33,376 nt of DNA, from positions 1 to 33,376 of the forward strand of contig PLYQ01000295.1 of NCBI GenBank assembly GCA_003153415.1, written 5' to 3'. Both the position numbers and the translations under genes were made by a program. The DNA is from Rhodospirillales bacterium. GTDB lineage: Bacteria > Pseudomonadota > Alphaproteobacteria > Reyranellales > Reyranellaceae. Shown piece after piece: positions 1-7,421 of the stretch. Every line of letters starts with the position of its first letter. The stretch's first letter is position 1. The notes below the pieces were generated by a model. That model was not told where the DNA came from. It did not search any database and worked only from the letters and a program-made list of their open reading frames with translations.

Positions 1-27
1 GGCGTTCAGCGATTGTGGGCGGCTGAA

Positions 28-1041
28 ATGAGCACGACCGGAACCTACGCCTTCAATCCCACGCTGGCGCAGCTGATCCAGCAGAGCTTCCGCGACCTCG
101 ATATCATCGACGCCGAGGAGACGCCTACGGCCGCGCAGTTCGCCGAGGCGATGTTCCTGCTCAACAGCATCACCAAGGGCCTCGAGGCCACGGGGATCCA
201 CGTCTGGACCGAGCAAGAGGCGATCCTGTTCCTGCAGCCGGGCCAAGCGCGCTACACGATCGGCTCGAGCGGCGTGAACGACAACGCGCCGGCGTCGGAC
301 TCGTGGCTGCAGCTGGCGCTCGCTGGCTCCTACACGGCCGGTGCGGCTACGATCGCCCTGGCCATCGCCGCGGACGTCAACCAGGGCGACAACATCGGCG
401 TGGTGCTCGATAGCGGCGCGACCTTCTGGACCACCGTGGCAATGCAGATCCCGGCCGCGCCAGCGCTGGCGACTAGCGTTCTGCTGGCCGCGCCGCTGCC
501 GAGCTCGGCCTCGCTCGGCAACGTGGTGCTGGACTTCGCACCGGCGGCGCAGATCGTGCGGCCGCTCAAGATCCCCTCGATGCGGCTGTTCACCTTCTCG
601 TCGCAGACCGAGATCCCCATGACCGTGCTCTCGCGGCAGGGATACATGGACCTTCCGAACAAGGGCCCCCAGGCCGGCGTGACGGCGACCCCGGGCGCGC
701 AGGGCATCCCGACGCAGTTCTACTACAGCCCGCAGCAAGGGCTGGGCTGGGTCTATATCTGGCCCGTGCCGGTGCTGAGCAATTGGGCCTGCCGGATGAC
801 CTGGTATCGACCCATCCAGGATTGGGCGAACCCCGCGAACACGATGGACTTTCCCCAGGAGTGGTCCGCACCGCTGCGCTGGATGCTTTCAGACGAGCTG
901 AAGCTCGGCTACTCGATCCCGCCGGCGCGCGCGGAGATGATCACGGCGAAGGCCGCCGACTGGCTCACCACCGTGTCGGGGTGGGATCGGGACAGCGAGC
1001 CGGTCCAGTTCGGTATTGATAATCAGTTCCGCGGGAGGTAA
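28..1041 (+). CDS. Head-tail adaptor / P22 gp4-like tail accessory protein
   Basis: A 337-residue protein that probably sits under the portal and closes the DNA-filled head. The N-terminal part (residues about 5-70) is helical, with a pattern of the form LAQLIQQSFRDLDII, a 'LLNSI' helix and then 'HVWTEQE', as in gp4-like adaptors. The rest is beta-rich and ends in a segment rich in Trp and Pro. I prefer the ATG at 28 over an in-frame TTG at 13 because the usual family N-terminus begins there. The next gene is gp10-like, which is the P22 order and supports the call. The stop overlaps the strong Shine-Dalgarno of the next gene. The family assignment is by eye; an unrelated tail protein of similar length is possible. 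Confidence 0.6.
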   Translation: MSTTGTYAFNPTLAQLIQQSFRDLDIIDAEETPTAAQFAEAMFLLNSITKGLEATGIHVWTEQEAILFLQPGQARYTIGSSGVNDNAPASDSWLQLALAGSYTAGAATIALAIAADVNQGDNIGVVLDSGATFWTTVAMQIPAAPALATSVLLAAPLPSSASLGNVVLDFAPAAQIVRPLKIPSMRLFTFSSQTEIPMTVLSRQGYMDLPNKGPQAGVTATPGAQGIPTQFYYSPQQGLGWVYIWPVPVLSNWACRMTWYRPIQDWANPANTMDFPQEWSAPLRWMLSDELKLGYSIPPARAEMITAKAADWLTTVSGWDRDSEPVQFGIDNQFRGR

Positions 1042-1047
1042 CCGGCC

Positions 1048-2466
1048 ATGCCGCCGATCCTCTTCGCCGTCGAGTCCGCTGTCAGCCGGGCGCCGCAGCT
1101 CAGCGCCCAGCGCCTGGTCAACGCCTTCGTGGAGCGGCAGAACCCCGACGCCAAGTCACAATCGCCGATCTTTGGCGCGCCTGGCCTGACGCTGCTCGCG
1201 ACTGCCGGCATGGGCCCGAACCGCGGCGCGTGGAACTTCAACGGCCTGGCCTACTTCGTACAGGGCCAGTCGCTCTACTCGGTAACCGCGGACGGCGTCG
1301 CGACCCTGCACGGCTGGGGGATCCTGGGATCTGGTCCGGTCAGCATGTCCGACAATGGCGTGCAGCTCTGCATAGTCAACGGCTCCCAGGGTTACATCTA
1401 CACCGTCGCCAACTACCTGCAGGTGATCACCGACCCGGCGTTCTCGGCCGCAAACACCGTCAACTACATGGACGGCTACTTTAAGTTCGACAACATCGGG
1501 ACCAACGAGTGGTTCCTCTCAGCGCTCTTCGACGGCACCAGCTTCAACGGCCTGGATTTCGCCAGCGCGGAGGCCGAGCCGGGCTTCGTCACGGCGACGG
1601 CGCAGAACCTGCAGCTCAACTTCATCTTCTGCACCGCCCACATCGAGCTCTGGTATGACACCGGCGCGGCCGATTTCCCCTTCCAGATCTACCCAGGCGG
1701 CGTGATCTACTACGGCTGCATATCGCCTCAGACGATCGTCAACCAGGACGGCGCGCTGTTCTTCCTGGGCGCTGACCATGTGTTCTATCGCCTGCAGGCC
1801 AACACGCCGATCAGGGTTTCCACGCACCCGATCGAGACCCTGATCCGCAACTCGCCCATCATCAGCGATGCGCGGTGTTTCACGTACTCGATCGAGGGTC
1901 ACAAGTTCGTGGTGCTGCAGCTGCCGTCGGCGGCGCTTACCCTGGTGTTCGACATATCGACCGGCAAGTGGCACGACCGCGAGTCCTGGGTGAACGCAGG
2001 CTACACGATCACCAGCCTCGGCAGATGGCGCGCGCAAAGCGTGCTCGAGATCTACGACACGATCCTCTTCGGCGATGCCGTCAATGGGAGCATTGGCGTG
2101 CTGGACTGGAAAAATTACACCGAATACGGCAACACCATGCCGATGCTGGCGCGCTCGGTTAATCAGCACCACGACCGCCAGCGCATCTTTGTTGGCCGGC
2201 TCGAGCTCGACGTGCAGGCCGGCGTCGGCCTGACCGCCGGCCAGGGCTCCAATCCTCAGATCATGCTGCGCAAGAGCGTCGACGGCGGCGAAACCTGGTC
2301 CGACTACCAACTCTGGCGCTCCATGGGCAAGATCGGCAAGACCCTCCAGCGCCTGCGGTGGATGAAGCAGGGGAGCGGGCACCAGATGATGTGGGAGATC
2401 ACGATCACCGATCCGGTCTTCCGCTGCATCATCGCCGCCCACGCCGATATCGAAGTCGGCATGTAG
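1048..2466 (+). CDS. P22 gp10-like packaged-DNA stabilisation protein
   Basis: A 472-residue protein expected to plug the portal-adaptor channel after packaging. The opening residues (ESAVSRAPQLSAQRLVNAF, then GAPGLTLLAT near residue 50) match the usual start of gp10-like proteins, which place a 'RLVN' segment and a 'PGL' turn before a repeated beta structure. The remainder is made of short beta-hairpin-like stretches with many Tyr, Phe and Gly residues, as expected for a propeller. The length matches P22 gp10 closely. Start ATG lies 7 bases after a GGGAGG Shine-Dalgarno that overlaps the stop of the adaptor gene. It is followed directly (TAG then ATG) by the next gene, so they are probably co-translated. 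Confidence 0.7.
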   Translation: MPPILFAVESAVSRAPQLSAQRLVNAFVERQNPDAKSQSPIFGAPGLTLLATAGMGPNRGAWNFNGLAYFVQGQSLYSVTADGVATLHGWGILGSGPVSMSDNGVQLCIVNGSQGYIYTVANYLQVITDPAFSAANTVNYMDGYFKFDNIGTNEWFLSALFDGTSFNGLDFASAEAEPGFVTATAQNLQLNFIFCTAHIELWYDTGAADFPFQIYPGGVIYYGCISPQTIVNQDGALFFLGADHVFYRLQANTPIRVSTHPIETLIRNSPIISDARCFTYSIEGHKFVVLQLPSAALTLVFDISTGKWHDRESWVNAGYTITSLGRWRAQSVLEIYDTILFGDAVNGSIGVLDWKNYTEYGNTMPMLARSVNQHHDRQRIFVGRLELDVQAGVGLTAGQGSNPQIMLRKSVDGGETWSDYQLWRSMGKIGKTLQRLRWMKQGSGHQMMWEITITDPVFRCIIAAHADIEVGM

Positions 2467-3057
2467 ATGGCGGCCAGCGACCAGCTCACCCCGGCGCTCC
2501 TCTCGCTGCCGTTTGGCGAGCTCCACGGCGACGGCAAGGTCTACCTCTCCCAGCTCGGGGCTCGCTTCCTGCAAGAGCTGCTGACCGACGTCAACAACCC
2601 CATCCCGTCGGTCGCTTCGGCCGAGCCCGCGCTGACGCTGCGGGAGACCGATCACTCGCCCGTCGCTTGGAAGCCAGTGCTGGCGGGTCAGACCACCGCC
2701 GGCGTGCAGACCTATGGCGCGACCACGGTGGGTCGCACCGCCAGGATCGGCCCCTGTGTTTTCGCCGCCTTCGTCGTGGCCCTGACAGCCGTCGGCGGCA
2801 CGATTGCGGGCAATGTGGTGATCAACGGACTGCCGTTCGCCGCCAACGCCAGTGGGCCGACCCAGGCCGGGGCGCTCTCGGAGTGGTCAGACGTCACCCT
2901 GGCGGCCAGCAACACTGCGCTGGGAATCCAGATGGCCCCCGGCTCCTCGAGCATCAGCCTGGTGCAGAGCGGCTCGGGGATCGCGGCCACCATGCTGCAG
3001 GCCACAGGGATCGCCAACACCTCGCTTCTGGTCGGGAGCCTCACCTATTTCATCTGA
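2467..3057 (+). CDS. Hypothetical virion protein, beta-rich
   Basis: A 196-residue protein whose ATG follows the gp10-like stop with no gap. The sequence is rich in Ala, Gly, Ser, Thr and Val, with few charged residues after residue 70. It reads like a beta-sandwich structural or decoration protein. I do not recognise a named family. The first 60 residues contain a short amphipathic part (LGARFLQELLTDVNNPIP). Its place between the gp10-like gene and the ejection proteins suggests a role in the tail machine or on the capsid surface. The first 60 bases after it are non-coding and end in the AGGGAGCC Shine-Dalgarno of the next gene. Confidence 0.55.
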   Translation: MAASDQLTPALLSLPFGELHGDGKVYLSQLGARFLQELLTDVNNPIPSVASAEPALTLRETDHSPVAWKPVLAGQTTAGVQTYGATTVGRTARIGPCVFAAFVVALTAVGGTIAGNVVINGLPFAANASGPTQAGALSEWSDVTLAASNTALGIQMAPGSSSISLVQSGSGIAATMLQATGIANTSLLVGSLTYFI

Positions 3058-3125
3058 GCGGCAAAGCGTGATAGGCCTCGCGCAAGGAGGCGAAGTCACC
3101 GCGCCGGCCTTATAGGGAGCCAACG

Positions 3126-3464
3126 GTGGCCACGATCACGCTTCTACCCCTGTTCGAGCCGCTGCAGTTGGCGAGCGCGGCCAGCCCGCTATTCACAGCG
3201 ACCGCGCCAATCAGGATCGACAAGCTCACCGTCACCAACACCGACACGGCGGCGCACACGGTCTCGTTCTATTGGGTGTCCGCCGGCGGGGCGTTCAGTG
3301 TCGCCAATCTGCTCGTGGCCGCGAGGCCTCTGCAGGTCAACGAGTCCTGGGATGCGCAGCCCTTCATGGGCCACGTGCTCAGTGAGGGCGATCAGCTTTT
3401 CGGCATGGCTTCTGTCGGCGGCGTGGTCAACTGCTTCGGCTCAGGCGTCCAGGTGTCGCCATGA
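3126..3464 (+). CDS. Small beta-sandwich virion-type protein
   Basis: A 112-residue protein starting with GTG at 3126, with AGGGAGCC just upstream. Alternating hydrophobic strands (for example RIDKLTVTNTDTAAHTVSFYW) and the Asn-Thr-Asp turn are typical of small phage beta-sandwich proteins that bind surfaces of the virion, and similar short genes often sit next to tail genes. It contains no catalytic motif that I can see. Its stop codon overlaps the start of the hydroxylase-like gene by four bases (3461-3464), so the two are probably translated together. Function is not known. Confidence 0.55.
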   Translation: MATITLLPLFEPLQLASAASPLFTATAPIRIDKLTVTNTDTAAHTVSFYWVSAGGAFSVANLLVAARPLQVNESWDAQPFMGHVLSEGDQLFGMASVGGVVNCFGSGVQVSP

Positions 3465-4045
3465 GATACTTCCAGCGCATCGCCGCCGGCGTCGACGTCC
3501 TGCCGCTGGCGCACGCGCTCCAGCGCAAGCCCTACCTGTGGGGCGCTGAACCCATGCGAACGCTGGTGCACAACGGCCCGCATGCCGAGGTCGATGACGT
3601 GCTCCTACGGTTCGAGGACGTTCCGCCGGCGCTCGCCGCAAAGGCCTCGGAGGGCGGCGCGGAAGCCTGGGCCGAGTTTGAGGCGCTCCCGCTGGCCTTC
3701 CGGCCGGCGTGGACGGAGCTACCCGAGGCCAAGCCGCTGATCCAGGGCCTCATGGTGCGCGTCGGCGCCTACGAGCTCGGGCGCGTGGTCATCACCAAAC
3801 TGCGGCCCGGCGGCTGCATCTATCCCCACGCCGACACCGGGGCCTATTCGGAGACGCCGGACCGCTCGCGCTACCACGTCGTGCTCAACAGCACGCCGGG
3901 CTCGACGTTTCGCTGCGCCAACGAAGCCGTCTACATGGCCCCGGGCGATATTTGGTGGTTCGATCCGCAGAGCGTCCACTCGGTCGAGAATAACGGCGTG
4001 GATGACCGGCTGCACCTGCTGGTCGACGTGAGGATCGCGCCATGA
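3461..4045 (+). CDS. Aspartyl/asparaginyl beta-hydroxylase-like dioxygenase
   Basis: A 194-residue protein of the Fe(II)/2-oxoglutarate double-stranded beta-helix type. The iron-binding triad is visible: H123 and D125 in 'IYPHADTG', and H173 in 'SVHSVENNG'. A basic residue follows in 'DDRLHLLVDV' (about residue 184), where the 2-oxoglutarate-binding arginine is expected. The strand 'YHVVLNSTPGSTF' and the 'GDIWWFD' turn also match the Asp/Asn hydroxylase family. The enzyme should hydroxylate Asp or Asn side chains in a protein partner, which the sequence does not reveal. It overlaps both neighbours by four bases and lies inside a virion gene block, so a virion or host-surface protein is a plausible substrate. 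This last point is inference. Confidence 0.75.
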   Translation: MRYFQRIAAGVDVLPLAHALQRKPYLWGAEPMRTLVHNGPHAEVDDVLLRFEDVPPALAAKASEGGAEAWAEFEALPLAFRPAWTELPEAKPLIQGLMVRVGAYELGRVVITKLRPGGCIYPHADTGAYSETPDRSRYHVVLNSTPGSTFRCANEAVYMAPGDIWWFDPQSVHSVENNGVDDRLHLLVDVRIAP

Positions 4046-4497
4046 TCACCGCACAGATCGAGCGGGTGACGGATATCTGGCCCGAGGTCGAGCCCTTCCT
4101 GCCGCTGCATTGGGAGGAACTTGGCCTGTGGCGCGACAAGATGCCGCTCAACCCAAATCGCGAGGAGTATTTTCGCCTCGACGCCGAGGGCGCCCTCACC
4201 GCCGCCACGGTGCGCGAGGACGGTCGACTTATCGCCTACGTCGACTTCTTCGTGCGGCGCCACCTTCACTATTGGTCGACCCTCTGCGCCTCGATGGACG
4301 TGATCTATCTCGCGCCTGAGCACCGCGGCAACGGGACCGGGCGGCTGCTGGGCGAGACGGCGCTTGCCGAACTGAAGCGTCGCGGCGTCGGGCCGGTGAT
4401 GGGCGGCTCGAAAAATCACAAGGGGATCGAAGGCTTCTGGCTCGCGCTGGGCCTTATGCCGATCGAGACGATCCTCGGTCTTTGGATTGGAGATTAG
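4042..4497 (+). CDS. GNAT-family N-acetyltransferase
   Basis: A 151-residue protein with the acetyl-CoA-binding signature of GNAT enzymes: the strand 'SMDVIYLAPEHRGNGTG' (about residues 88-104), with the R-G-N-G-T-G loop for pyrophosphate binding, followed by the helix 'RLLGETALAELKRRG'. The C-terminal part has the usual 'GFWLALGLMPIET' strand. It should transfer acetyl from acetyl-CoA to an amine, and the substrate is not known. Short GNAT genes of this kind occur next to structural genes in other phages. Its start overlaps the hydroxylase-like gene stop (ATGA) and the next gene begins 3 bases after its stop. The pairing suggests two protein-modifying activities expressed with the virion genes. 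Confidence 0.8.
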   Translation: MITAQIERVTDIWPEVEPFLPLHWEELGLWRDKMPLNPNREEYFRLDAEGALTAATVREDGRLIAYVDFFVRRHLHYWSTLCASMDVIYLAPEHRGNGTGRLLGETALAELKRRGVGPVMGGSKNHKGIEGFWLALGLMPIETILGLWIGD

Positions 4498-4500
4498 ACG

Positions 4501-5535
4501 ATGGTCCTGCAAGCAGCCGTCGCAGCGGTCTCGACGGTCGGCTCAATCGTTGGCGGCGTGATCCAGGGCAACGCCGCCAAGAGCGCGGCCAAGACGACGG
4601 CGAACGCTGCGACGGCCGCATCGGCGCAAGAGCTTGCCGCGGGCAAGAGTGCGGCGGCGGCGCTCAACCAGACCACCCAGGAGGCCTACCAGACCGACAT
4701 CAACGCCGGGAATGTGGCAAACCAGCAGGATATAAACGCCGGCCAGAGCTCGGCGGCGATGGCGCTCGGCCAAGCTGGCGCGGCGGCGCAGATCCCACTC
4801 AATATGTTCAACCAGACCAGCGCGTCGCTGCAGCCATACATGCAGACTGGCAACGCGGCGCTGGCGCAGCTGGCGAGCCTGTGGGGGCTCCAGCCCGGCG
4901 GCAACGGCACGCCCAACTCCTCGGCCGCCATGACAGCGCTACAGAACTTCCCGGGCTACCAATTCGGGGCGCAGCAGGGCGAGCAGGCGCTCGACCGCAG
5001 CGCCGCCGCGAAGGGGCTCGTGCTCTCGGGCGCCCAACTGAAGGACGCGCAGACCTTCGGCACCAACTACGCCATGCAGCAGGCGTGGTCGCCCTACGTG
5101 TCGCAGCTCAACAGCCTATCGAGCCTCGGAGCCACCACGGGCGTCTCCAGCGGCCAGATTGGGCAGTCAGCGGCCAACGAATCCGCCCAGGTGACCAACG
5201 CCGGCGGCGCGGAAGCCGCGACGGCGCTGATGACGGGCGGCGAGCAGGGCGGCAACGCGCTGCTGCAGGGCGGCACGGCGGCCAGCAATGCGCTGATCGC
5301 GGGTTCGGCCAACGCGGCGGACGCGACCCTCGGCACCACGGCGAACGCCACCAGCGCCCAGCTGGCGGCCGCGCAGGCGACAGCCGCGGGCCAGGTTGGC
5401 GCGGCCAACGCGGTCACCTCCGGGATCAATGGCGCGCTCTCCAACTCGCTCCTCGCCATGCAGCTCAGCGGCGGTGGCGCGAGCAGCTACGGTGGCGGCG
5501 CGAGCCTCAGCGGCCTCGGGCCGGCGCTCTCATAA
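4501..5535 (+). CDS. gp7-like DNA ejection (DNA transfer) protein
   Basis: A 344-residue Ala/Gln/Asn/Ser-rich protein. The diagnostic stretch is near residues 150-185: 'FPGYQFGAQQGEQALDRS', then Ala-Ala-Ala-Lys-Gly and 'LVLSGAQLKDAQ'. This is the conserved core of phage DNA-transfer/ejection proteins related in position and style to P22 gp7. The N-terminus (residues about 3-25, VAAVSTVGSIVGGVIQG) is a hydrophobic Gly-rich segment that could insert in a membrane. The C-terminal half is a long low-complexity helix rich in Ala. It is expected to be packaged in the head and ejected into the cell envelope ahead of the DNA. The following two genes are in the places of further ejection proteins. Confidence 0.75.
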   Translation: MVLQAAVAAVSTVGSIVGGVIQGNAAKSAAKTTANAATAASAQELAAGKSAAAALNQTTQEAYQTDINAGNVANQQDINAGQSSAAMALGQAGAAAQIPLNMFNQTSASLQPYMQTGNAALAQLASLWGLQPGGNGTPNSSAAMTALQNFPGYQFGAQQGEQALDRSAAAKGLVLSGAQLKDAQTFGTNYAMQQAWSPYVSQLNSLSSLGATTGVSSGQIGQSAANESAQVTNAGGAEAATALMTGGEQGGNALLQGGTAASNALIAGSANAADATLGTTANATSAQLAAAQATAAGQVGAANAVTSGINGALSNSLLAMQLSGGGASSYGGGASLSGLGPALS

Positions 5536-5546
5536 GGAACCTCGCC

Positions 5547-5861
5547 ATGAAGGCTTTTTCCGCACCCAAGATGGCCGGCCCGGTCAAGACCTCGATGCCC
5601 TCGATGGGCAAGGGGCCCTCCATGGGCTCCGCGCCTATGCCAGGCGCCGAGCCCGCGAGCCTGGGCATGCAGAAGCTGCCGGGCGCCGCGCACGGTGCCG
5701 GGGTTCGGCCGCGCATGCGCCTGCGCAAGCTCTCGATGACGGGCAAGTCGGCCTTCCCGACCGCGCCAGCGGCCTTCGGCGATCCGTCGGCCGCCGCCGG
5801 CCCTGGCCAGGCCTTCAGCGGGCCCGGCCCACTCTCGGCCGCCGGCGACGCGGGGGAATAA
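5547..5861 (+). CDS. Small Pro/Met/Ala-rich hypothetical protein
   Basis: A 104-residue protein starting at ATG 5547, with an AGGAAC Shine-Dalgarno at 5534-5539. A longer reading of the same frame back to 4482 runs through the ejection protein gene and is not real. The sequence is basic and low in complexity, with many short Ser-Met-Pro and Gly-Met steps and a central basic patch (RPRMRLRKL). It looks unstructured. It sits between two ejection-type genes with a 3-base gap to the next start, so it is probably a minor virion component or an assembly helper. No family recognised. Confidence 0.55.
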   Translation: MKAFSAPKMAGPVKTSMPSMGKGPSMGSAPMPGAEPASLGMQKLPGAAHGAGVRPRMRLRKLSMTGKSAFPTAPAAFGDPSAAAGPGQAFSGPGPLSAAGDAGE

Positions 5862-5864
5862 CCC

Positions 5865-7418
5865 ATGGCCGTCGACGCGGGCAGGATCCAGATACCAGCC
5901 GGGTTCGGCGAGGTTCCGGTCGCCGTCAAGGACAACACGTTTGACCTGGCGACCCCGCTCGAGGCGGCGGCGAAGATCCAGCAGGACCAGGCGGTCACTC
6001 AGGATACCCAGGCCGCGTCGCAACTGCGCCAAGCTGAGATCCCCGGCGAGGTCGCCAAGTCCTCGCTGGCCACGATGGACACCAACGACGCGCAGATCGC
6101 CCAGGTGATGCGCGGGATCGACTGGAGCGACCCGAATGCCGCGGCCAATGGCGATGCGGCGCTGGGGAAGCTCGTGGATGGCGGCAACGAGGCCGCCCAG
6201 CAATACATCGGCAAGCTTTCGCCGGCGACGACGGACCGGCTGACGGAAAGCCTCGATGCGAGCGCGGTGCGCCAGCGCTCGAGCGCAGCCGGCCAACTCG
6301 CGGGCACCCCCGAGCAGAACACGGGCCAGGGCACACCGGAGCAGATGCGGCAGCAACTGAACCAACTGCCCGACGACCAACTGCAGCTCGCGGCAAAGAC
6401 GATTGGGGATCACCAGGCCGCCGCGCTGCGCGTCTACCACGCGGCGGACCCGGCAAAACAGTGGGACCTCGAGGCGCCGGCGCTTGGCCATCCCGAAATG
6501 GTCGGGCGCTACAACCAGATGACGCTGAGCTCTATCCTGGCCGAGACCGAGCAGGTGCAGCCGATCGTTCAAAGCGTTCTGGACCAGCGCCAGATCGGCC
6601 TGCCCGGCGCGCCGTCGGCGACGGAGTACAAGGAGGTCGGGGGCAACCTCTACGCCATCGACCCCTACGCGAAGGGCGGCGCGACGGTGAAGCCGGTCAC
6701 CGACAACGCCACCCTGGTCGGCACCGACTCCGAAGGGCGCGCGATCTACAAGGGCCCGAACGGCGAGACTGTCGGATCACACCCGCTCAGCGCCAAGCCC
6801 GGCTCCGGCGATCACGACAGCCGGTTCAACGAAATGCACGACGCGTGGATCGCCGCGCACCCGGGCGACGAGGCTGGCGCACTTCGCTATGCCGGCGGAA
6901 CCGGCGGCACGCTGACGCCAGTGCAGATCCAACAGTCGGCGGCAGCGCAAGCTGCGCGCGATCTGCAGGCGGCCTCGGCCTCGGGCAACCCGCCGACGGA
7001 CGCCAACACCTATCTGGCGCAGCAGACCCAGCTGCACGTGGGCGAGCTCACGAGCGCCGCGGCCTCTGCGGCGTCGCCAGGTGGGGCTGGCGCCCCCGCG
7101 CCGGCCGCGCCTGGCGGGCCCCCGCCGGCGCTTCAGGACGACCAGACGCCGGTGCGAACCAACTTCGGCTATGCGATCTCAAGCCTGCAGCAGCAGGTCG
7201 CCGCAGCGAAACCAGGCACCCCGAACTATGTCCAGCTGCAGAGGAACCTGGCCAAGGCCCAGGCGGACGCCGCGCAGCACCTGCAACCGATCGCAAACGG
7301 CGGCACGCTGCCAGCTCGCGCGCTGGCAGCGCTCAAGCAGGCCGGCGAGGGCGTCCCACACGCCTTCGTCGGCAGCGGCTGGATGCTCAAGGACGGCCAG
7401 CCCGTCAGGCTCTGGTGA
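5865..7418 (+). CDS. Internal virion / ejection protein
   Basis: A 517-residue, mostly helical protein rich in Gln, Ala and Asp. Residues about 20-180 form long heptad-like helices (QDTQAASQLRQAEIPGEVA), the central part (about 245-320) is beta-like with 'GGNLYAIDPYAKGG', residues about 380-420 are a Pro/Ala linker, and the end returns to Gln-rich helix before 'GSGWMLKDGQPVRLW'. This composition and the position, after a gp7-like gene and before the giant ORF, fit a second ejection protein in the place of P22 gp20. The Shine-Dalgarno (GGGGGAA) overlaps the stop of the previous gene. No enzyme motif seen. Confidence 0.6.
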   Translation: MAVDAGRIQIPAGFGEVPVAVKDNTFDLATPLEAAAKIQQDQAVTQDTQAASQLRQAEIPGEVAKSSLATMDTNDAQIAQVMRGIDWSDPNAAANGDAALGKLVDGGNEAAQQYIGKLSPATTDRLTESLDASAVRQRSSAAGQLAGTPEQNTGQGTPEQMRQQLNQLPDDQLQLAAKTIGDHQAAALRVYHAADPAKQWDLEAPALGHPEMVGRYNQMTLSSILAETEQVQPIVQSVLDQRQIGLPGAPSATEYKEVGGNLYAIDPYAKGGATVKPVTDNATLVGTDSEGRAIYKGPNGETVGSHPLSAKPGSGDHDSRFNEMHDAWIAAHPGDEAGALRYAGGTGGTLTPVQIQQSAAAQAARDLQAASASGNPPTDANTYLAQQTQLHVGELTSAAASAASPGGAGAPAPAAPGGPPPALQDDQTPVRTNFGYAISSLQQQVAAAKPGTPNYVQLQRNLAKAQADAAQHLQPIANGGTLPARALAALKQAGEGVPHAFVGSGWMLKDGQPVRLW

Positions 7419-7421
7419 CGC

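Noticed and set aside
1519-2655. Minus-strand frame opposite the gp10-like gene
   Set aside because: Same mirror effect in GC-rich DNA; the plus-strand gene is well supported.
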